Below, in pieces: positions 15,230-22,772 of a DNA stretch of 25,427 bases; positions within the stretch are counted from its first letter, which is position 1, and every line of letters begins with the position of its first letter. This stretch comes from Savagea sp. GTDB lineage: Bacteria; Bacillota; Bacilli; Bacillales_A; Planococcaceae. Location: the NCBI GenBank assembly GCA_030152265.1, contig JASLHQ010000228.1:1-25427 (forward strand). The letters run 5' to 3'. Under the pieces are notes generated by a model that had not been told where the DNA came from, ran no database searches, and saw only the letters and a program-made list of their open reading frames with translations. The position numbers were made by a program, and so were the translations under genes.

Positions 15230-16410
15230 TAACTCTCCTTCTTTCCTTTCGAAATAACATCTCGTCCAAATTTTTGTTGCAGTTGATGCAATACTCGCAA
15301 CGTTTCATTTTCTTTTTCATAACGTTCATACGTATCGAATGTTAATTGCTCGACAATTTCATTTTGTTCGACTAGTTCACTCACCGTCACACCGAGCAGG
15401 CGAACGGGTTGGCCGTTCCAAAGTTGTTGTAACAATTGATCCGATTTTTGTGTCAAATCATCGCTTTCTACTAGAGGAACGGAATACGTACGACTGCGCG
15501 ATTGTTGTTTCCAATTCGCATATTTAATTTGAACGGTTAATGTGTAGCCGACTTTTTGTAGTTCTTTTAAGCGACGTGACACTTTTTCACTCAATTTTCC
15601 GAGCGTGCGATACAACTCGTTTGAATCCGTTTCATCTGCGGGAAGTGTCGTGGAGGAGCCGACACTTTTACGATCTTCCGCTGCCTCTGGATCCACTATC
15701 CTCGAATCTTCCCCATTCGCTCGGGCATGCAATCGCTCACCATGCTTCCCTAAATTTCCTTTGACGAGTGGTAAAGAAGCTTGCGCTAAATCACCGATCG
15801 TTTGAATGTCAAGTGTGTGTAATTTTTGTTCCGTACTTTCACCGACCCCGTACATTTCAATGACTGGGAGTGGCCAAAGTACTTTCGGTACATCTCGCTT
15901 TCTCAAAATCGAGATGCCGAGTGGTTTTTTTAAGTCTGATGCTGTTTTCGCTAAAAATTTATTCGGAGCAATTCCGATAGAACACGGTAAGTCGAGTTCC
16001 TCGAGCAACCGTCTCTGAATACTTTCTGCGATTTCAACCGCATGTGTCAAACCTCCGATATCCGTAATATCCATATACGCTTCGTCGATCGATACCGGTT
16101 CGACGAGCGGGGTGAACTGTCTCAATAACTCAAATATTTTCTCGGAATATTGACGATACAACGCGTGGCGTGTTTGAATGACGATGAGTTCGGGGGCGAG
16201 TCGTCTCGCTTCTCCGACATTCATCGTCGTATACACACCGAGCGCCCTCGCTTCATACGAGCACGTCACGACAACGCCACGACGCTCTCTCGGATTTCCA
16301 GCAACCGCGATCGGTTTGCCTTTTAATTTCGGGTTTTCAGCCTGTTCTACCGATGCAAAGAAACTGTTCATATCGACATGTAAAATGACACGAACCTTTG
16401 CCACTACCAT
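15229..16410 (-). CDS. dinB: DNA polymerase IV (DinB, YqjH type)
   Basis: Y-family translesion polymerase. Counting from the ATG at 16410 (393 residues): HVDMNSFFASVE with catalytic D13 and steric-gate F18, and SIDEAYMD with D109/E110. A helix-hairpin-helix thumb contains MYGVGESTEQKLHTLDIQTIGDLA, followed by the little-finger domain. The segment EQLTFD near the C-terminus resembles a beta-clamp-binding motif. A GTG one codon upstream is also in frame; the ATG overlaps the cheW-like stop as TGATG and is preferred. No LexA box is visible, since the gene lies inside an operon, so SOS control is not indicated. Confidence 0.94.
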   Translation of the reverse strand: MVVAKVRVILHVDMNSFFASVEQAENPKLKGKPIAVAGNPRERRGVVVTCSYEARALGVYTTMNVGEARRLAPELIVIQTRHALYRQYSEKIFELLRQFTPLVEPVSIDEAYMDITDIGGLTHAVEIAESIQRRLLEELDLPCSIGIAPNKFLAKTASDLKKPLGISILRKRDVPKVLWPLPVIEMYGVGESTEQKLHTLDIQTIGDLAQASLPLVKGNLGKHGERLHARANGEDSRIVDPEAAEDRKSVGSSTTLPADETDSNELYRTLGKLSEKVSRRLKELQKVGYTLTVQIKYANWKQQSRSRTYSVPLVESDDLTQKSDQLLQQLWNGQPVRLLGVTVSELVEQNEIVEQLTFDTYERYEKENETLRVLHQLQQKFGRDVISKGKKES

Positions 16411-16877
16411 CACTTCATTTCATTCATCTCATCTTGCGCAAATTCAATGACATCTTCCATACCTTCTGTCGAATTCACTAAAATATCGAAATCGATAATC
16501 GTAACGAGTTCATCTTCCAAATCATAAATCGCTCGGAAATACGGAACTTGTGAATACGTTTGTAAACTTTTTTCAGCGAGTTGATCATCTTCCATTTGAA
16601 CAATTTGGTCCGCATGTTCTACGAAAAACGCGATCGTCAACGCTTCCGCTTGATAAATGATGTACGCCTCGCCATCTTTACGGCTCGTCGTACGGTCATA
16701 CAACAAATAACCGAGGTCTAATACTGGAATGACTTCGCCTTGTTGTTTCACGAAACCGTCAACATAGTCTGGCATTTTCGGTACGAATGATACACGCAAG
16801 TTATTTTCGATAGACTGTACTTTTTCAATATTACAAGCAAATCGTTGCCCGTTCGTACGGAATGTCAATGCGTTCAT
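16410..16877 (-). CDS. Stand-alone CheW-like domain protein
   Basis: The 155-residue protein is a single CheW domain: NIEKVQSIE (16-24), FVPKMPDYVDGFV (31-43) and GEVIPVLDLGYLLY (47-60) match the vP.lP.yv.G.....G..ipVidL pattern that couples receptors to CheA. The usual arginine before the glycine (RG in E. coli CheW, R62) is Q46 here, and the C-terminal tail is acidic. No cheA, receptor or flagellar gene is in the window. Its ATG overlaps the peptidase stop (ATGA) and its stop overlaps dinB, so it is cotranscribed with unrelated enzymes. It could be a chemotaxis coupling protein or a divergent scaffold. Confidence 0.85.
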   Translation of the reverse strand: MNALTFRTNGQRFACNIEKVQSIENNLRVSFVPKMPDYVDGFVKQQGEVIPVLDLGYLLYDRTTSRKDGEAYIIYQAEALTIAFFVEHADQIVQMEDDQLAEKSLQTYSQVPYFRAIYDLEDELVTIIDFDILVNSTEGMEDVIEFAQDEMNEMK

Positions 16878-17989
16878 ACATGTACTGCTCCCTTAACGAT
16901 TTCAGTTAATAATTCATGAAGCTTCTCTAACTCTTCAACAGGCATACGTTCGTTCACTGTATGAATTTCTTCATAGCCGACCGATAACGTAACAGTCGGT
17001 ACACCCATTCCGTTGAAAATATTACCATCGCTACCGCCGCCGCTCGCCATAATTTCAGGCTTGCGTCCAATTTTTTCAATGGCACGCATCGCAACTTGTA
17101 CGACGTCATCCTCTTCTGTAAAGGAAAATCCTGGGTACATTTTTTGAACGTCGACGACTGCACCGCCTCCCAACTTTTCTGCGACACGTTCGAATGTTTC
17201 GACCATATGTTTCACTTGTGCATTCACTTTATCTTCTCGAATCGAGCGTGCTTCAGCTACGATGATCACTTCATCGCAGACGATATTTGTCGCTTTTCCA
17301 CCGTGGAAGCTTCCGATATTCGCTGTTGTCTCTTCATCGATGCGACCGAGCTTCATTTCTGCAATCGCTTTAGCCGCGACTTGAATCGCCGACAAGCCTT
17401 TTTCTGGTGCGACTCCTGCATGTGCTGTTTTCCCTTCAATCGTCACATTCATCTTCACTTGATAAGGAGCTGCGACGACGATTCCACCGACTTTTTCTGT
17501 GCTATCTACCGCATAGCCATATTTTGCTTGTAACAGCTTAGGATCCATCGCCTTCGCTCCTTGAAGTCCACTCTCTTCTCCTGCTGTAATGATAATTTGC
17601 ATCGGACCGTGCGCGATACGTTGTTCTTTTAACGTATCTAACATTTCGAAGATCGCTGCAATTCCCGCTTTATCGTCCGCTCCCAAAATCGTTGTACCGT
17701 CTGAATAAATATAGCCATCTTCTTTTAACACAGGTTGAATGCCGATTCCTGGTGTCACCGTATCCATATGGCATGTAAAGTATATGTAATCTCCGTCTAC
17801 TGTTCCCGGAATCGTCACGATTAAATTGCCCGCTCCGTGACCAGAGCGCACCGCTGAGTCATCTTCTACGACGTCATAGCCACGCTTTTGAAACTCTGCG
17901 ATTAAATGATCCGCAATGGCGCGTTCATCTTTCGTCTCTGAGTCGATTTGTACTAATTCCATAAAGTTTTTCACTACACGTGTTGTCAT
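16874..17989 (-). CDS. M20-family zinc peptidase (YqjE, peptidase T-like)
   Basis: Predicted cytosolic di-zinc aminopeptidase of 371 residues. Metal ligands are H74 and catalytic D76 (FTCHMDTV), D105 (GADDKAG), catalytic and ligand E138/E139 (TAGEESG), an aspartate in YAVDST and H in EEIHTVNERM. The dimerisation domain segment EGKTAHAGVAPEKG is present. The frame runs on to an ATG at 18100, but those 37 residues cross the divergent miniprotein gene; GAAGGA seven bases before 17989 and the family N-terminus decide the start. First gene of the operon leading to rnz. The physiological substrate is unknown. Confidence 0.88.
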   Translation of the reverse strand: MTTRVVKNFMELVQIDSETKDERAIADHLIAEFQKRGYDVVEDDSAVRSGHGAGNLIVTIPGTVDGDYIYFTCHMDTVTPGIGIQPVLKEDGYIYSDGTTILGADDKAGIAAIFEMLDTLKEQRIAHGPMQIIITAGEESGLQGAKAMDPKLLQAKYGYAVDSTEKVGGIVVAAPYQVKMNVTIEGKTAHAGVAPEKGLSAIQVAAKAIAEMKLGRIDEETTANIGSFHGGKATNIVCDEVIIVAEARSIREDKVNAQVKHMVETFERVAEKLGGGAVVDVQKMYPGFSFTEEDDVVQVAMRAIEKIGRKPEIMASGGGSDGNIFNGMGVPTVTLSVGYEEIHTVNERMPVEELEKLHELLTEIVKGAVHV

Positions 17990-18015
17990 TTTGTTTTCCT
18001 TCTTTCCATTGGTGA

Positions 18016-18057
18016 TTGAGGTTTTTATATTTTCTGTTAAAATAGAGATATTATAAT
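18016..18057 (+). promoter_or_regulatory. Promoter region shared by miniprotein and M20 peptidase genes
   Basis: Plus-strand TTGAGG (18016-18021), 16 bases, TAAAAT (18038-18043), plus a second perfect TATAAT at 18052-18057. The sequence ATTATAAT also reads TATAAT on the minus strand (18055-18050) and could serve the peptidase gene. Confidence 0.5.
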
Positions 18058-18079
18058 GCGATGAGGGGTTTAATAAAAA

Positions 18080-18175
18080 ATGAGTAATAAAAAAATTCAA
18101 AAGTTTATCGTCATGGCGATGATCATCATCATGCTCGCTTCAACAATCGTCTTTGGCGTCAGTGCAATTTTATAA
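18080..18175 (+). CDS. Prli42-like stressosome-associated miniprotein (DUF4044)
   Basis: A 31-codon gene. The product starts MSNKKIQKFIV and continues as one hydrophobic helix (residues 9-31) ending VSAIL. A short basic N-terminus, one membrane segment and location beside brxB fit the DUF4044 family, whose Listeria member Prli42 anchors the stressosome to the membrane. GAGGGG lies upstream of the ATG, at a somewhat long spacing. It has its own TATAAT promoter and a strong terminator right after the stop, good evidence that it is a real, separately expressed gene. The identification is from memory of the family pattern. Confidence 0.8.
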   Translation: MSNKKIQKFIVMAMIIIMLASTIVFGVSAIL

Positions 18176-18179
18176 TGGA

Positions 18180-18213
18180 AAAAAGCGAAGAGTGTTCGAG
18201 CTCTTCGCTTTTT
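18180..18213. terminator. Bidirectional terminator between miniprotein gene and brxB
   Basis: Perfect 13-bp stem AAAAAGCGAAGAG / CTCTTCGCTTTTT with an 8-base loop, then more T. It serves both convergent genes. Confidence 0.92.
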
Positions 18214-18223
18214 TTGTCACCCT

Positions 18224-18664
18224 TTATACTTCTTCACAAAACTCCATAAATTGTGATTGTAAATTCGCTACGACAGACATTGGGTCATGTCCTTCAATTT
18301 CATGGCGACCTACTTCTCCAACTACTTCTCCGTCTTTTAATAAGACGAATGAAGGCGATGATGGTAAGTGATCTTCACCGAAGAGCATACGTGCATATGC
18401 CGTTGCTTCTTTATCTTGTCCTGCGAATACTGTCGTTAAATGTGTCGGACGGTTATCGTGGTGAATCGCATGTGTCGCTGCCGGACGAGCGATTCCTCCT
18501 GCGCAACCACATACTGAGTTAATCATTACGAGCGTCGTGCCTGGACGTTTGAACGCTGCATCTACCTCTTCAGGTGTTTGCAACTGCTCATATCCTGCAG
18601 CTTCCATCTCTTGTCGCGCTTGATTGACGATATCTTGAACATACATATTAAAATCCATTGTCAT
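18224..18664 (-). CDS. brxB: BrxB-type bacilliredoxin (YqiW)
   Basis: Small thioredoxin-like protein removing bacillithiol from mixed disulfides on protein cysteines. The 146-residue product belongs to the BrxA/BrxB (DUF1094) family and has the active-site CGC motif at 52-54 in NSVCGCAGGIARPA, with PSSPSFVLLKDGEVV and an HEIEGHDP segment that are typical. Two ATGs (MTM) are possible; GGGGA eight bases before the first is used. BrxA and BrxB are paralogues; position beside the yqj-type genes favours BrxB/YqiW. Presence implies bacillithiol use by the host. Confidence 0.9.
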   Translation of the reverse strand: MTMDFNMYVQDIVNQARQEMEAAGYEQLQTPEEVDAAFKRPGTTLVMINSVCGCAGGIARPAATHAIHHDNRPTHLTTVFAGQDKEATAYARMLFGEDHLPSSPSFVLLKDGEVVGEVGRHEIEGHDPMSVVANLQSQFMEFCEEV

Positions 18665-18715
18665 TTGTAAATCCCCTTCCTCATCTATCGCATGCTAAAC
18701 AATCATGCTTATTAA

Positions 18716-18736
18716 ATTAGACAGTCCTATTCTAAT
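18716..18736 (-). promoter_or_regulatory. Dyad in brxB leader, possible operator
   Basis: ATTAGA, 9 bases, TCTAAT: a perfect 6-bp inverted repeat starting about 12 bases downstream of the brxB -10. It does not fit a terminator. The regulator is unknown. Confidence 0.4.
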
Positions 18737-18747
18737 CGTTCCCTTTC

Positions 18748-18776
18748 ATTTTAACCATATTCCATTTTCGTTGCAA
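18748..18776 (-). promoter_or_regulatory. brxB promoter
   Basis: Minus-strand TTGCAA (18776-18771), 17 bases, TAAAAT (18753-18748). The spacing is ideal; the leader to the ATG is about 75 bases. Confidence 0.65.
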
Positions 18777-18797
18777 GAATAGAGCGATAGAAAGAAC

Positions 18798-18842
18798 AAA
18801 AAGCGTTTATTTTTCATGTTTTTTGAAAAATAAACGCTTTTT
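18798..18842 (-). terminator. bcd terminator
   Basis: Perfect 19-bp stem from 18798-18816 and 18824-18842 (core AGCGTTTATTTTTCA) with a 7-base loop and flanking A/T runs. It lies just behind the bcd stop on the minus strand. Confidence 0.9.
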
Positions 18843-18863
18843 AAAGATGTATGACACTTTCTA

Positions 18864-19967
18864 TTATTTCTTTTTCAATAAATCGATTACTGATTTGTTC
18901 GATGGTAAAAAGTGTGTGCGTGAATCGCGAATGAGTTGAATGCGATTTTCCGCAAGTTGGTTCGCTGCCAAATGAGACGGGATGTTGTGTGTACGAGAAA
19001 TTTCGAAAATCTCTTCCAATACGTCGTAAATGTGATTCACTTTATTAAGTGCACGTTCACGATTGTATCCGATCATCTCATCCGCTACGTTAATGACACC
19101 ACCTGAGTTAATGACGTAGTCCGGTGCATAAACGATGCCTTTTTCGCGTAAAGCGTGACCGTGACGTGGTTCTGCTAATTGGTTGTTCGCACTGCCCGCG
19201 ACAGCTTTCACTTTCAAACGTCCAAGCGTATCATCATTGATGACAGCACCGAGTGCGCAAGGTGCGAAAATGTCCGCTTCCACATCATAAATTTCATCCG
19301 GGCCGACCGCTGTTGCTCCGAAATTATCTACCGCGCGTTGAACCGCTTCTTGATCGATATCTGTAACGATGAGTTTTGCGCCTTCTTCATGCAAATGTTC
19401 ACACAAGCGATAAGCGACTTGTCCAACCCCTTGAACGGCGATCGTTTTGCCTTTGAGGGATGGCGTGCCGAACGCTTCATTCGCTGTCGCTTTAATGCCA
19501 CGGTACACACCGAATGCTGTGACCGGTGACGGGTTACCTGAAGTGCCATCGACTGTCGATGTACCTGTCACGTAGTCCGTCTCTAAATAAATGTAATCCA
19601 TATCTTGTTCTGTCGTTCCCACATCTTCTGCTGTAATGTAGCGACCGTTCAATCCTTCTACGTAACGACCGAATGCGCGGAACATCGCTTCTGTTTTGTC
19701 TTTTTTCGGATCTCCGATAATGACGGCTTTCCCACCACCTAAGTTTAAGCCTGCTGCTGCGTTTTTGTACGTCATCCCTTTTGCGAGACGCACCGCATCT
19801 TCCAAAGCTTCCTCTTCAGAATTGTAAGGCCACATACGCGTTCCACCAAGTGCTGGGCCGAGTGTCGTGTCATCGATGACGATGATCGCTTTCAATCCCG
19901 ACGCCTTATCTTGACAAAATACTACTTGTTCCACATCTTGTTCTTCCATCGTTTTAAATAAATCCAT
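18864..19967 (-). CDS. bcd: Leucine dehydrogenase
   Basis: NAD-dependent oxidative deamination of leucine, isoleucine and valine to branched-chain keto acids, feeding branched fatty acid synthesis or catabolism. The 367-residue protein starts MDLFKTMEEQ. It has LGPALGGTRMW, the catalytic lysine K80 in AGLNLGGGKAVIIGDP, GRYITAEDVGTTEQDM, the NAD loop VQGVGQVAY and APDYVINSGGVINVADE, nearly collinear with Bacillus Bcd. The frame continues 43 codons upstream without homology; AGGAGTG about nine bases before 19967 decides the start. The ptb-buk-lpdV-bkd genes that flank bcd in Bacillus are not here. Confidence 0.95.
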   Translation of the reverse strand: MDLFKTMEEQDVEQVVFCQDKASGLKAIIVIDDTTLGPALGGTRMWPYNSEEEALEDAVRLAKGMTYKNAAAGLNLGGGKAVIIGDPKKDKTEAMFRAFGRYVEGLNGRYITAEDVGTTEQDMDYIYLETDYVTGTSTVDGTSGNPSPVTAFGVYRGIKATANEAFGTPSLKGKTIAVQGVGQVAYRLCEHLHEEGAKLIVTDIDQEAVQRAVDNFGATAVGPDEIYDVEADIFAPCALGAVINDDTLGRLKVKAVAGSANNQLAEPRHGHALREKGIVYAPDYVINSGGVINVADEMIGYNRERALNKVNHIYDVLEEIFEISRTHNIPSHLAANQLAENRIQLIRDSRTHFLPSNKSVIDLLKKK

Positions 19968-20046
19968 TGTACAGTCACTCCTTTTCCTATTCTTATAATT
20001 TACAACATTATGGCGACAGTTTCCATGCTTTTTCGAAATAAAAACT

Positions 20047-20062
20047 AATTTTTCTAAAAATT
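20047..20062. promoter_or_regulatory. CodY-like box between bcd and DUF2627
   Basis: AATTTTTCTAAAAATT is a near-perfect palindrome. Read on either strand it matches the CodY consensus AATTTTCWGAAAATT at 13 of 15 positions. It lies 80 bases before the bcd ATG and inside a weak minus-strand promoter candidate (TTGAAT-17-TTTATT). CodY senses branched-chain amino acids, so control of bcd is sensible. Confidence 0.6.
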
Positions 20063-20089
20063 CAACACATTGTGACCGGTGAAACTTGC

Positions 20090-20117
20090 TTGACAATTTA
20101 AATGAACCACGTAAAAT
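20090..20117 (+). promoter_or_regulatory. DUF2627 gene promoter
   Basis: Perfect TTGACA (20090-20095), 16 bases, TAAAAT (20112-20117), about 30 bases before the start codon. Confidence 0.78.
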
Positions 20118-20147
20118 TAACTTAACAGATAAGGAGTTGTTTCAAGT

Positions 20148-20411
20148 ATGGCAAGACTTTTAGCGGTCATCGTATTACTTATTCCTGGCATTGCCGCAGC
20201 TTACGGAATTAAAATGATGCGCGACTCGTTATTCGGCATCCCTGTTGCCTTTATGACGAACATGACGTTCCAATTCATCTTCGGGTTCATGTTAATGGTG
20301 CTCGGTGTTGGATTTTTCGGAGGATTTTTATTGCGTCGCGACCAACGAAAAGGACGCGTTCAAGAGCGCTTTCAATTACCTCCCGAAGCAGAACAAAAGA
20401 AAGACGATTAA
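20148..20411 (+). CDS. DUF2627 small membrane protein (YqzF-like)
   Basis: The 87-residue protein has two hydrophobic helices, about 3-20 (LLAVIVLLIPGIAAAYGI) and 40-62 (FQFIFGFMLMVLGVGFFGGF), joined by the family motif KMMRDSLFG, and a charged cytoplasmic tail rich in K, R, E and D. It matches the DUF2627/YqzF family in length and in the opening MARLLAVIVLLIPGI. The function is unknown. AAGGAG precedes the ATG by about 11 bases. It stands alone between its own promoter and a strong terminator, next to the phosphodiesterase gene as in Bacillus yqzF-yqiK. Confidence 0.88.
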   Translation: MARLLAVIVLLIPGIAAAYGIKMMRDSLFGIPVAFMTNMTFQFIFGFMLMVLGVGFFGGFLLRRDQRKGRVQERFQLPPEAEQKKDD

Positions 20412-20460
20412 AAACTGTTTTAAACGTTCGATGACGAATCGACGTTTAAAACAGTTTTTT
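20411..20460. terminator. Bidirectional terminator between DUF2627 and glpQ-like gene
   Basis: Long inverted repeat AAAACTGTTTTAAACGT / ACGTTTAAAACAGTTTT (20411-20427, 20442-20458) with T-runs outward on both strands. Confidence 0.9.
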
Positions 20461-21173
20461 TATGCTTCTTTTACCCGTTGTGGATAATCTGTAATCCAAC
20501 CTATAATGTTCGATGGTGGATTGTTTAAAAGCTTTTCCGTCCCTTCGATTCCATATAACCGAATTTGATAACGTTCTTTCGCGACATAAGAAGCGATACT
20601 TTCATTCCAATACTTATGATGAAAATGGAATACATCTGCGGCCTCATATGACGACCAATTCATTTGTTTCACTTGCTTCTTCTTTAATAAATAGGCCGTT
20701 TCAATCGATGGATTTTGACGTTTCACTTCTTCAATCACTTCGTAATGAAAAGATGAAATATGTGTTAACGATGCGATCGGTTCGACAAATTCAATCATTT
20801 GTTTAATTTGTTCAGGACGTTCTGCCACAGTCTCTTTCAATTCAACATTTAACTTCAATTGATGCACTTCGCAAAAGTGCACGACTTCTTTAAGTGTTGG
20901 AATATACAAGTTTTTCAAACGACGTTGCCACAATGAACCTAATTTAACACGTGTTAACGATTTAAAGTTCATCTCATCAACGAAACGATCACGGCTCGCA
21001 ACTCGACTTAAATTGCGGTCATGAATGACGACAGGCACACTATCTTTCGTCAGCTGTACATCGATTTCGATGCCATCCGCTCCTTCAGCAACCGCTCGTT
21101 GAAACGCACTAATCGTATTTTCAAAAGCAGATCCACTTGCGCCACGATGCCCATAAATTTCGAGATTACACAT
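20460..21173 (-). CDS. Glycerophosphodiester phosphodiesterase (YqiK type)
   Basis: Hydrolyses glycerophosphodiesters to glycerol-3-phosphate and an alcohol. The 237-residue cytosolic protein lacks a signal peptide. It carries the GDPD pattern: H9-R10 in YGHRGASG, EN in AFENTISAF, E36 and D38 in GIEIDVQLT, H51 in VVIHDRNL, then the NVELKE strand and the late TDYPQRV motif. The frame extends 37 codons upstream inside the DUF342 gene, but the homologous start is the ATG at 21173 with GGGGGA nine bases before. It overlaps the DUF342 gene end by eight bases, so the two are coupled. Confidence 0.9.
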   Translation of the reverse strand: MCNLEIYGHRGASGSAFENTISAFQRAVAEGADGIEIDVQLTKDSVPVVIHDRNLSRVASRDRFVDEMNFKSLTRVKLGSLWQRRLKNLYIPTLKEVVHFCEVHQLKLNVELKETVAERPEQIKQMIEFVEPIASLTHISSFHYEVIEEVKRQNPSIETAYLLKKKQVKQMNWSSYEAADVFHFHHKYWNESIASYVAKERYQIRLYGIEGTEKLLNNPPSNIIGWITDYPQRVKEA

Positions 21174-22725
21174 TGAGTTTATCCCCCACAATTTCAAAAA
21201 CACCTTGTGTTGGCGAATGGATCGTGGATGATTTTTCTTCAATTTGAATAATGACACCAGGATGGGCTTCCCTGACGACTTCAATTCTCGGTTTTAAACG
21301 AATTTTCATCTTTTGTAAATTGTTGTAAATCGAACGTTCTAATTGAGATATAATTCGTACTTTTTTCTGCACTTCTTGTTCTAACTTTTCAAATGCTTCT
21401 AACTGTTGACCGATTAAACGAGATGCATGTGGCTTCACTTTCAACAATTGTTCTTCTAAACGTTTATACGCTTTTTGTTCCTCGCTCAATTGCTCCGCCA
21501 TCTTTTGTGACTCTCGACGTAACTTATCTTTCGGTATACCATACACTTCTAAATGTGTCGCGCGCTCATGTACATTTCCCGCAAAAGCCGTTTCTATATA
21601 TTCACGAGCACGGACATGGCCTCCAATCACTTTCCCTTTATTGCGATCGATAAATACTTTTTCAGCCTCTACTGTAGAACCGAGCAAATACGAACCGATA
21701 TGTACTTCTTTCGCTTTTAATTTTCCGTTGTTCGAATGCTTAATGTAAAGTGCTTCTGCTGCTTCAATAATCGTCCGATTCGCACCGAAGACGCCACCTT
21801 TAATATATATAGATCCCTGTGTCGAACGAATCTCTTTCGCATTAGATACACTGTCTCGTCCTTCAATGGAAATATCTCCTGTTGCGACGACAGAGTAACT
21901 TGCGAGCACCGTGCCACGAATGACGATTGAACCGTCAAATTTTAAAGAGCCTGTTTCAGGACCGACATCCCCTTGAACGACGAGTTGTTTATCGACAGAG
22001 ACGACACCATTTTTCCATTGTAAAGCACCACCATGGATAGCGCGTAAAACGATTTTGTCGCCTTCTTCTACTTCTTCTACCGTCTTTTTATCATAGTAGA
22101 GCGCAACATCTTCACCACTCTTCGCTGCGATTGGTTCGCCATATACGTTAAACCCAGGTATCCCTTGCTTTGCCTTCTCTTTTTCACCTAACCAGCCACC
22201 TTGTTCAATCGGTGTGACGAAGTTCATTTCATACAAGTCTGCTGAACCATCTTCTCGGATGACGGGACGGCGCTCTGGTTTAGGTATATAGCGCACGACA
22301 GCATTTGCACCTCGAACAGGTTCCTGCCCTTTCGCAATAATTAACGGCTCTTTCACTTGCACATCTTCGGGAATTTCTTGAATGCCATGTGTAACATTCG
22401 ATTTCTCAATCGTTTCTTTAATTTCAGCGATATACTTTTCCTTGTCTTCATCGAAGTCTTCTTGTGTTAAATTGATGTACAATTCCGCTTTCATCTTGTC
22501 TTGAGATACGATAATTTGATACGTCGGAACATATTTTCCAATTTCATGATTTTGACCGACAACTGTTAACGCTTGTCTAAGCGCCATAAATGAGCCAACT
22601 TCAATCCGAGGATGTCGTTGAACGAGCAAATCCAATTCTTTCATAGAATAGCCAGTTTTCTTTAAATGTAAAATGACTTTTCTGTCTTTTACAAATAAGT
22701 CAAAGTATTCGTTTTGCTCTAGCAT
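21166..22725 (-). CDS. FapA/DUF342-family protein
   Basis: The 519-residue protein has a variable N-terminal part (about 1-120) and the DUF342 core from about 130 (KEPLIIAKGQEPV, GEPIAAKSGEDV). A run of short beta-strand repeats between about 240 and 390 (GDVG, GSIVIRG, GDISIEG, GSIYIKGGVFG, GKVIGGHV) looks like a right-handed beta-helix. A coiled coil follows at about 395-470, rich in Q, E, K and L, then a short beta tail. Family members are cytosolic and polymer-binding or scaffold-like; the exact role is unknown. AGGAGG lies seven bases before the ATG. It occupies the place held by spoIVB-spo0A in Bacillus. Confidence 0.85.
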   Translation of the reverse strand: MLEQNEYFDLFVKDRKVILHLKKTGYSMKELDLLVQRHPRIEVGSFMALRQALTVVGQNHEIGKYVPTYQIIVSQDKMKAELYINLTQEDFDEDKEKYIAEIKETIEKSNVTHGIQEIPEDVQVKEPLIIAKGQEPVRGANAVVRYIPKPERRPVIREDGSADLYEMNFVTPIEQGGWLGEKEKAKQGIPGFNVYGEPIAAKSGEDVALYYDKKTVEEVEEGDKIVLRAIHGGALQWKNGVVSVDKQLVVQGDVGPETGSLKFDGSIVIRGTVLASYSVVATGDISIEGRDSVSNAKEIRSTQGSIYIKGGVFGANRTIIEAAEALYIKHSNNGKLKAKEVHIGSYLLGSTVEAEKVFIDRNKGKVIGGHVRAREYIETAFAGNVHERATHLEVYGIPKDKLRRESQKMAEQLSEEQKAYKRLEEQLLKVKPHASRLIGQQLEAFEKLEQEVQKKVRIISQLERSIYNNLQKMKIRLKPRIEVVREAHPGVIIQIEEKSSTIHSPTQGVFEIVGDKLNV

Positions 22726-22759
22726 ATCAAGCCCTCCTTTATAATAGACTATATTTAAA

Positions 22760-22772
22760 AATAATCATTATT
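22760..22772. promoter_or_regulatory. Fur-family-like palindrome upstream of DUF342 gene
   Basis: AATAAT-C-ATTATT, a perfect 6-1-6 palindrome sharing the AATNATT core of Fur/PerR/Zur boxes, about 35 bases before the DUF342 start codon. It is AT-rich and could be chance. The rest of the 22726-22880 gap shows no clear terminator for recN. Confidence 0.35.

Noticed and set aside
15229..16410. SOS (LexA) control of dinB
   Set aside because: The gene is internal to an overlapping operon and no GAAC-N4-GTTC box is seen upstream of it or before the operon.
17096..17533. 145-codon plus-strand frame
   Set aside because: Antisense to the M20 peptidase; cysteine- and histidine-rich low-complexity translation typical of a shadow.
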